The notes under the pieces: generated by a model
What the model was told of the DNA's origin: nothing
The model's input: the letters and a program-made list of their open reading frames with translations, nothing else
Database searches by the model: none
Made by a program: the position numbers and the translations under genes
In this document: piece after piece, positions 57,000 to 64,000 of the stretch
Position numbering within the stretch: the first letter of the stretch is position 1
Layout: every line of letters starts with the position of its first letter
Assembly: GCA_016630905.1 (NCBI GenBank)
Contig: WBMQ01000004.1
Span: 992,001 to 1,056,000, forward strand
Length of the DNA: 64,000 nucleotides
Direction: 5' to 3'
Origin: Capillidium heterosporum
Taxonomy: Eukaryota; Entomophthoromycota; Entomophthoromycetes; Entomophthorales; Capillidiaceae

Positions 57000-57842
57000 C
57001 CGGAATGGCCAACATACAGAGGATGAGTTTTCAATTACCTCTACAACAATGGAATGACTGAAAATACCGTAATTTCAATGTGTAATGCTAAACTCGTAGT
57101 CAATGGCAATGGAGGAGGATACAGCTACTCAAATCTCTCAGATAGGCTTGATTTAAGTCCAGACCATGGATTGTGAACTTAAAATGAACGAAATGGAATA
57201 CTATCTCAGCTGCATGGCCAATAGATATAGTTCAGTTGACGGATATGATGACTTAAGTGGAGAATTCCTATTTGTACATTGTTTGAATAGTACGGTTGTC
57301 AGAAACTTTTCAACAGATAGAGCAATCAGCCTAGTAACATTAATGAAGATCTTTCCTATATTATAGTTAAAGTTGACGACAGCTACTATTTATATATGAA
57401 AGAGGATACCTTTGAAATTTGTACACCTAACCACTCCATTAAATTTAATAGTTAAGCTTACAATACCAAGGAGAATAATGATTATATTGTGCTTCATACC
57501 TCTGGAAAGTATGATAGTCTACAGAAAACAGTGCCTATGTGAATTTATTCTCTAACCGCATCCTTGAACATCTTTATTATTAACTCTTGTTTAACAAACG
57601 TAACAGCTGCTCTGGTAGCGAAGATTATAGCTAGGAAGGCGACACCTGGGATATATATGCTGATAACGATGACTAAAACATTTACATGGTGGACGAAAAG
57701 TATCCATTCCAAGTCTACGATGACGATGCAATATCTAATAGTTGCCAAAGTTACACTAGCCCATCTGAGGACTAAAGCAGCACCTACTGTATGCAAGGAA
57801 ACTATTCTTCCGATAATAGGCTTTAAGTGCAATTTCTATTAA
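57000..57842 (+). pseudogene. Coding relic of unknown family
   Basis: Several plus-strand blocks in different frames read like protein but are interrupted by stops. One contains VVNGNGGGYSYSNLSDRLDL (about 57100-57160). The next is an open block at 57166..57366 with RYSSVDGYDDLSGEFLFVHC. Another, after a frame change, reads DLSYIIVKVDDSYYLYMKED (about 57345-57405), and then comes a frame at 57564..57842. The Asp/Tyr/Gly-rich composition differs from the surrounding AT-rich spacer. I cannot find splice sites that join the blocks, so decay is likelier than a spliced gene. The minus strand of the last block is also open and hydrophobic (57832..57545). No family recognised. Confidence 0.32.
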
Positions 57843-60800
57843 TATTACAGCCATTCTATCTATGGAAGCAACTATTGAGGTGGACACCTCATTGATGTAA
57901 ACCTGTCTTATAACTTGGCACTGCTTTCTCCATTCATTACCTTTACTTTATTTTTTCCTGCCCTAATATACAAAAGACACTTTCACTTATATAAATTTAC
58001 AAAATATAAGTTCAAGATTGTTTCCTTTTGATTATTACTTTTTATAAAACTGGTATTCTTATTTTTAAGCATGCATATATGAAATCAAATAGCGTATACA
58101 TATGGCTATCATTGAATGCTGAAATGTAGATATAAGGTAGAGTTGTATTATAAGTTTAAATTGTGATATACATGTGATCTTAGTATAGATCGTACGAAAC
58201 TTAAACCCATTGTACCTAGAGCCGATATTCTTGAATTTTTTATACTGCAACAAAGCAGCCTTCAGTGAAAAGTTGGCTTGAACTTTATATTAGTATTGAA
58301 AAGTAGTAAGAAATAGTTTACTATATTAAAGATTAGCATATAGCTCTAACTGGAATGTTTGTCAACACTTGCTTCAAAAGCTGAAACATAAATCAGATAA
58401 AAATTCCAGGATAGCTAACAAATTCGATTTTCTACGAGGCTAATTATCTACCTTCATTCCTAGCTCTATTTTAAACACCTAACATCTATCGTGCTTGTAG
58501 TAGAAGCCTAGGTTTTTAAAATACTTTAGATAATTTCATATAGACATTTAACTACACACACTCGTCTTTTTTATCTCCTGAGTTCTGATGAACAACTACA
58601 AAGTATAGTAGCTAAATTGTTTCTTTACTATTATCAGCAATTAGTACCAATGCTATTATGGCTTAGTATATTGGTTAAGCTACTTTTCAATCGACTTATT
58701 TAGGAATACATTACTAAAAACATTTCGATTGATGATAGCTTGTATAAACCCATTAAATCAATCACCATCAGTAGTTCAGTTGAAATTGAGGATATATCAA
58801 CTATGGGATATGTTTTAAGCAACTAGTAAGCTACAGCTTGTTGAATAGTCGCCCTCACATCCTTTGCTTAGAATACATAAAAAATAGAAGCAAAATAACT
58901 CTAAGAGTACAGGGCAGTATCAAGCTGTCAGATGCCCATACTGTCGTAAGATCAGCACCTTTATAGTCCTTTAAAAAGCTATCGGCAAAATGATGTCGGG
59001 AAATCTAATTAAATATAAAGGTACAAAGCTTATCTCAAGCTTTTACAGATGTTTGGGAACTGCAAGGCTTTTTATGAGCTGGGTTGCCCTTCTTTTACCA
59101 TCAAATACGATTTCTGTTCAAGATACTCTAACTCCAACTATTCTAATCACGATGATGACTTGAACAAGGTTTTCCCAAAAGTTTAATTTTATAACAATAT
59201 TACTTGGTCGCTGATAGTTTAATACAGAGACCAAATGCTTTTGACTTGTAACGTGCTTCAGAAGTAATCTATTGTGCCCACATCCTTTCCGGTCATGTTC
59301 TTGTTATCAGCAATTTAATTTAGAGACCAAATGCCTTGGATCTACATGTTTCATTGAAAAGCTACCATACACACATATTTTCAACCATGTTTCAGCTATA
59401 ATCCATCGACTATTAAACTCTGCTTAAACCAACTATACTCTTCATCCTAAAAATTACAGCCATTCAACCGCGCTACCAGATCTCTTTATTCAGCAATTCG
59501 CATCAGAAATAAAACAAAGCCCTGTCATCTTTTCAAGCCACCATTCCTTTACCGAGTTTCCACGATCCAATTTCAATGTAACCTAATCTATGTACTTGAT
59601 TCTAATTCTAGAAATAACGGCAAATGCAGCTTGATGAGTAAAGTACTGATCATTGGAGATGAACAATATCCTTTACACAGTGGAAACTAATTGAGAGTGA
59701 ATATGACTTAAATGACTTTTAATCTCCCTCGTGATATCTCACTCAGCCCTGGCTTTACCGATTTCCAGCTTAACATGAATATTCTTTTTTTATCTTACTG
59801 TTCACCGTCCAGCTTTGTTTCATACAATTCCTCACCTTCCACTATTTTATTTACAGGCTCCCACGAAAACTAATTCTATGGATACAACAATAGCATATAT
59901 ATTAGATCTAATACGACTTGGATGTACAATTACGAGGCTATATTACATAGTTACGAAGACTACCAACGAACGCATTATGTTTTCATATGAATTCCTCTTC
60001 TACTTGAGGTGCAAGTCCTACGGTTAAAATTTATTCACAAGGCACTACAGTGAAGAAGGCTACAAATATTTATTTAGTGACCTTACATTCTTACTTGAAC
60101 TATCAAATGGATGAGTACATTCACTTTTACTATTGTAATAATCATGAGCAAGTGCCTAGAAATGATTATAGCAGCCCTGGACATGAGGCCTACGTCAAAA
60201 ATATACCAGTACTTGTGAATAAACTCTCTACAATATTAATATCAGATATATGAACTTTAACTGCTTTTTAACTTGTGGAAAAGTTAGATCAATCACTTTA
60301 GTTGTTTTACTGGGCCAACCAAAGTATTTGATACATAAATGTGTTGTGGTTAGATAGGAGAGGCATTTAATTACAAGGTAAGATTTTTCATCCGACATGC
60401 CATGCCCAGGGTAACTCAATTACCCCTTTTGAGAGGACTGCTTCAAGGTTGAAATCAGTATAAATATGGAAGTAGTATTGAAATTGGCAAGAAATCTATC
60501 CAGGTAGATATATCTCAATGATAATTATGCTGATGCCTGTTAAATTTTATAATAAACCATTATCAAGAACTAGGATAGCATAATTATATATAAGATTTGT
60601 TGAACTTTGGAGATTTTTATAGACAGTGCTATAGTAAAATGAGAGTACATTCTAGAAATGAATATATTGGTATATAAGCATTGCAAAAATAGTCCAACGA
60701 ATTTATATTCAAGTATTTTATTGTTAGAAACTACCCTATGCTAATTAACCTTTTGCTTACAAACTAATAAAACTCAAAATACAGCCTATATTTGTAACTC

Positions 60801-60921
60801 GCTATCAATTTTTATTAAAAACTTGTAATTTATAATCAAACAATACTTTATTATAATTCAAAATTAATTGGAACCTAAGATATGGCAAACATAACAGTGC
60901 AAAAATAGTTATATATACAAA
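57843..60921. other. Long intergenic region
   Basis: About 3.1 kb with no supported gene. Short frames at 59815..60027 and 60050..60253 (+) and 60419..60228 (-) have no recognisable motifs; some could be further decayed coding sequence. Confidence 0.45.
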
Positions 60922-62644
60922 TCATATCGGCGTTTTGACAAGATACTTTCTACCGAACTGAGTGATTTTGATTAAGATCAAGGAGAGCTGATGGTTGACT
61001 GAGAGGTCGTAGATTGGAGTTTGGATCTTGTCCAAAGAGTGTGCAAACAGGTCGTGACTGAATGGGATGGAGTTGAAGTTTGTGAAGCAAGTTGGACACT
61101 CCAGCTTATATTTAGAAGTATTATCCCGAAAACAACGGTAGCAGAAGTTGTGCCCGCAAGGAGTAGTGACTGGACGGAAGCGGTACACAAAGTTATTACA
61201 CATTCCACATTTGAGAGTGGCTGCTACCCTCATGATGAAGTACTTGATGCTAGGAAACGTGTTACTTTTTATGGTGTGCCACAGCTCACGATTCTTGGTA
61301 TCTTGAGGTATAAGCTCGTCCATATCACGTAGGAATTCCCTAAGGTGTTTCTTGAATGAGCTATCGAAACTTTTATCTGAATCATCGACTACGTTAATTT
61401 CAGGCGAATCCACATCGAAGCCATTGGTGTGGTCAATCATCACCGGGGAGTCACGCTTACGTTTGGGGCTCCTTCTTAAAGAATTGATCCATATCGATTT
61501 GTCCATTTTGTAAAGCTGGGATTGATCGTGTTGGGCAGGGAAGTCTATCACTTCGATTCTCTGAGCCTTCTTTGTTCGTCTATGTTGCGCCTCCGCCAAC
61601 TTGAGGTGAAGGTTATTAGCAAACATGTACTGTACCCCTGCTGGAGTTAGTGGAGAAGGTTCACGGTCATCGCGCCTAAGTTGGAATCGCATTATCACGT
61701 GCCCGTTGGTATGTCGTTCAAACCAGAAGCAAACCAGCCTGTATATGCCGTCATACCTATATCCTAGCTTATTGCTGGGTTTGTTCTTCTCGAAGATTGC
61801 ACGGATTACTCGTACTGGGCTGCTCTTGGTCCAGTCCAGGGCTTCTATGCGATTGAATTGACTCCCAGGTGTAAGATATTTATCGTTGTCTTGTTTCATG
61901 TAGTCTTCGGGATCCTTCATGTCGTATTCGAAGTAATTGTCAATAGTCGATGCTAGCGAAAGATTGAAGGAGAAAAGTAGTTGATTGCACTTTTGGGTGT
62001 TGGGGTTTTGCCCATCGTTCCCCCCAGAACCAGTATAGTAAAGTTCGTCACCAAAGTCTACATTCGAATCGTAGGCATTGGATTGAACTATGGAATAGGC
62101 AGGGGTCTTACCAGCTCCGTTGATCCCAGCCATTAATGGCCTATAAACATTTATATATGTCTCTGAAAACAATACCTACGCATGAATTAAGGCTTCTCGA
62201 AGCTGCGCTCGAAGCTGCCAAGAACTACCACACAAAACCCCAGGAACTTTACCAATGTACTTTTTTTCCGCTATATCGACCTCTGAATTCAAAGTTGAAC
62301 ACTGTATACATACCCTATGCAAGAAAATAACATATTTAATTAGTAAAAGTGAAATAATTTATGATATAATAGAATGTAAATACATTTAAAACTAGTCGCG
62401 ACTAATAAAACTATAAATAGACTAAAAGTTACCAAGGTATATCGAATAAGCTTACTACGTAAGGCGGCATGCAAGCGATATGACAACCCATACGACACTC
62501 TTTACAAATGATCGAGCTACGACTAATAGTTACACCTTGACATTCGAAGCAAGTATGTATTAAGCAGGTGGGGTTGTAGCTGGTGTGACATTTGTATGTA
62601 CACTTTATTTCATGGGTGAATCGAACTTTGGCCTTACCCGCCAT
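60922..62644 (-). CDS. UHRF1-like PHD-SRA-RING protein
   Basis: Three exons, 62644..62433, 62314..62180 and 62140..60922, give 521 aa. Domains in order: a pre-PHD cysteine cluster and PHD finger (TCFECQ, ICKECRMGCHIAC, WVCIQC); an SRA-YDG domain (about residues 110-270) with APLMAGINGAGKTPAYS, YTGSGGNDG and YRYDGIYRLVCFWFE; a basic Ser-rich linker (SPKRKRDSP); and a C3HC4 RING near the C-terminus (CGMCNNFVYRF, TPCGHNFCYRCF, CPTCF). In animals and plants this architecture (UHRF1, VIM/ORTH) binds hemimethylated CpG and ubiquitinates histone H3 to guide maintenance methylation. The UHRF1 ubiquitin-like and tandem-Tudor domains are absent, as in plant VIM proteins. All zinc ligands look intact. 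A dead copy lies at 49809..51300. Confidence 0.93.
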
Positions 62645-63085
62645 TGTTAATATTAGTTGCGATTCTCAAGTTGTTGTAATAGTATAAAGGCTCAAATTTA
62701 AAGCCGAAAGCTTTTGTAAACTTTGGCCTTGTAATCAACTTCGGCCAATTCTGTGCAATCAATGCTTGGCTTTTAATACAGAACTCTCAGCCTCAACAAA
62801 AATGCCAAAGAACTCAATCCAAAATAGCATTTATTTAATTTTAAACAACTACATATATCTCGATATTTTGCATACTGCACACCGACTATTATCTATTTAA
62901 TTATATTTTACTTTTAGAATATATTAAAGTACCAATAGTAGAAGTGTAAAGTTAAAGTCAATAAGTATAAACTTTTTTCCCAAAATCTTATTTAAAAGTA
63001 TATTTGTTAACAATTGAATTATTTAATAGGTATACTAATCGAAGAATTTGACTAAACGACTCCTAGTTTATAAATTTTCTAGTAA
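62645..63085. other. Intergenic
   Basis: About 0.44 kb between the UHRF1-like start and the end of the next minus-strand gene. Promoter of the former and 3' end of the latter; nothing else seen. Confidence 0.55.
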
Positions 63086-64000
63086 CTAATCCATCTTTTG
63101 CAAAAGCTCTGGCAAAGCGATATTATAAAACTTGATAGCCTTGTAGAAATGGCTCAAAATCAAAAACTCATCATTGCCATGGGCTGAAGTGGGGTGGTCG
63201 TTGATGGGGATGAGTCCCAAGGCTGGTATTCCTAACTTTCTCAGATGTCTACTGTCAGTACCACCTGGGAATATATCAAGTTTAACCCTCTGATTGCTAT
63301 TTAAAAGTTAAGTATATATTCAAATATATGCACTTACATAGATTTAGCTGCAGTCTTTAAAGCCTCCATCCACTTTTCCTCAACTTTAGTTACGTGCGGC
63401 TGCTCGTTGAAGAAAAAAGTCAAGGTGACATTGCTTGATTTGGCCCATCTTCCAATTTCCTTTTTCAACTCTACAATGTCGGTGAGTGGAGTAACTCGCA
63501 TATCGAACCAAGCTTCCACTTTATCGGGTACTACATTGAGTGCTGTACCGCCCCTCAAATAGTTTAAATTTAGAGATGTGACTGAACCTAACCCTGACCC
63601 TTGACTAGTAAGTCGGCTTAGTTCTTTCGATCTGAAGAGTCGAGCTTTGGATTCAAATTTGGCCTACAAACATCAATATTTGGGTAGAAAATTATAAGAT
63701 CTTACTAGCTTGTCAGTAGCTAAATTTCCAATAAACATGGAGCCGTGGCCAGTATCTCCTTTGGCAACAACCTTGAAGCTCCTAAAAATACTATTAGCTT
63801 AGTCAAAGGAAAACGCTCACGATAATACAGCGCTCTCCATAAAATACACCGATATACGAATCCGCATAAAGACCTATGTTCAATAAAGATGTTAAAACAA
63901 TGGCCTAATGAATAAAATAGTACCCTCATCCAACACCAAGCCGATCTTTCCCAGAATCTCATAGAACTGATTACTTTTACTAAAGCATACCATACCGTCT
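63086..64000 (-). CDS. Second aminoacylase-1-like M20 peptidase, partial, possibly frameshifted
   Basis: Paralogue of the gene at 41315..42867, running off the right edge so that the N-terminal part is outside. Exons: 64000..63924 (partial), 63873..63821, 63781..63706, 63663..63338, 63296..63086. The last three have exactly the lengths of their counterparts (76, 326 and 211 nt), so intron positions are conserved. It keeps DGMVCFSK, GLVLDEG, IGVFYGER, GDTGHGS, NYLRGGTALNVVPDKVEAWF, FPGGTDSRHLR and SAHGNDEF. The second exon shown does not join the third in phase with its GTGAGC donor: one extra nucleotide (C at 63821) breaks the frame unless a non-canonical donor is used. The copy could therefore be inactive, or this may be a base error. 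Confidence 0.82.

Overview
The window looks like nuclear DNA of a fungus, probably an early-diverging (zygomycete- or chytrid-grade) lineage. Genes are dense islands separated by AT-rich spacers. Most have several very short introns (about 30-190 nt, mostly 35-75) with GT donors and a strong preference for TAG at the 3' splice site. The standard genetic code fits. Fungal markers are a protein with a fungal transcription-factor middle homology region, DUF2015 and DUF3128/Emi1-like proteins, a plant/fungal class II DAHP synthase and an ethylene-receptor-like sensor of the kind known in early-diverging fungi. Exon boundaries were worked out by hand from reading frame, splice sites and family resemblance. 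No database search was run.

Layout. 0-16 kb: mitochondrial ribosomal protein L13 (-), an FHA-RING ubiquitin ligase of the Dma1/CHFR type (-), a G3BP-like NTF2-RRM protein (+), a DUF2470-like membrane protein (+), serine palmitoyltransferase LCB2 (-), an Emi1-like protein (-) head-to-head with a small basic protein (+), and a DUF2015 protein (-). 16-23 kb: a TM9SF/nonaspanin (+), an eight-exon isoaspartyl methyltransferase (-), and an Argonaute pseudogene (-) broken by frameshifts and by stops that read as C-to-T changes. 26-35 kb: two 2.15-kb arms, nearly identical and in inverted orientation, flank an ethylene-receptor-like histidine-kinase gene. Each arm carries a transcription-factor-like gene; the left copy has a 1-nt frameshift and the right copy is open. 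36-49 kb: EMC4 (-), a partly resolved small gene (-), dihydrolipoamide dehydrogenase (+), a secreted aminoacylase-1-like M20 peptidase (+), a short-chain dehydrogenase (+) and class II DAHP synthase (+). 49-64 kb: a decayed UHRF1-like copy (+), PRP3 (+), RAD23 (-), a coding relic, an apparently intact UHRF1-like PHD-SRA-RING gene (-), and a second aminoacylase-like copy (-) running off the right edge.

How it fits together. Most intact genes are housekeeping: mitochondrial translation and pyruvate/2-oxoacid dehydrogenases, sphingolipid and aromatic amino acid synthesis, splicing, ER membrane insertion and protein quality control. The unusual part is the genome-defence and signalling content. 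A PHD-SRA-RING protein (reader of hemimethylated DNA in relatives) is present as one intact and one dead copy. A dead Argonaute gene carries apparent C-to-T nonsense changes. The aminoacylase and UHRF1 pairs are arranged as a mirror image across about 20 kb. An ethylene-sensor protein with an intact sensor but degenerate kinase sits in the loop of a near-perfect inverted repeat.
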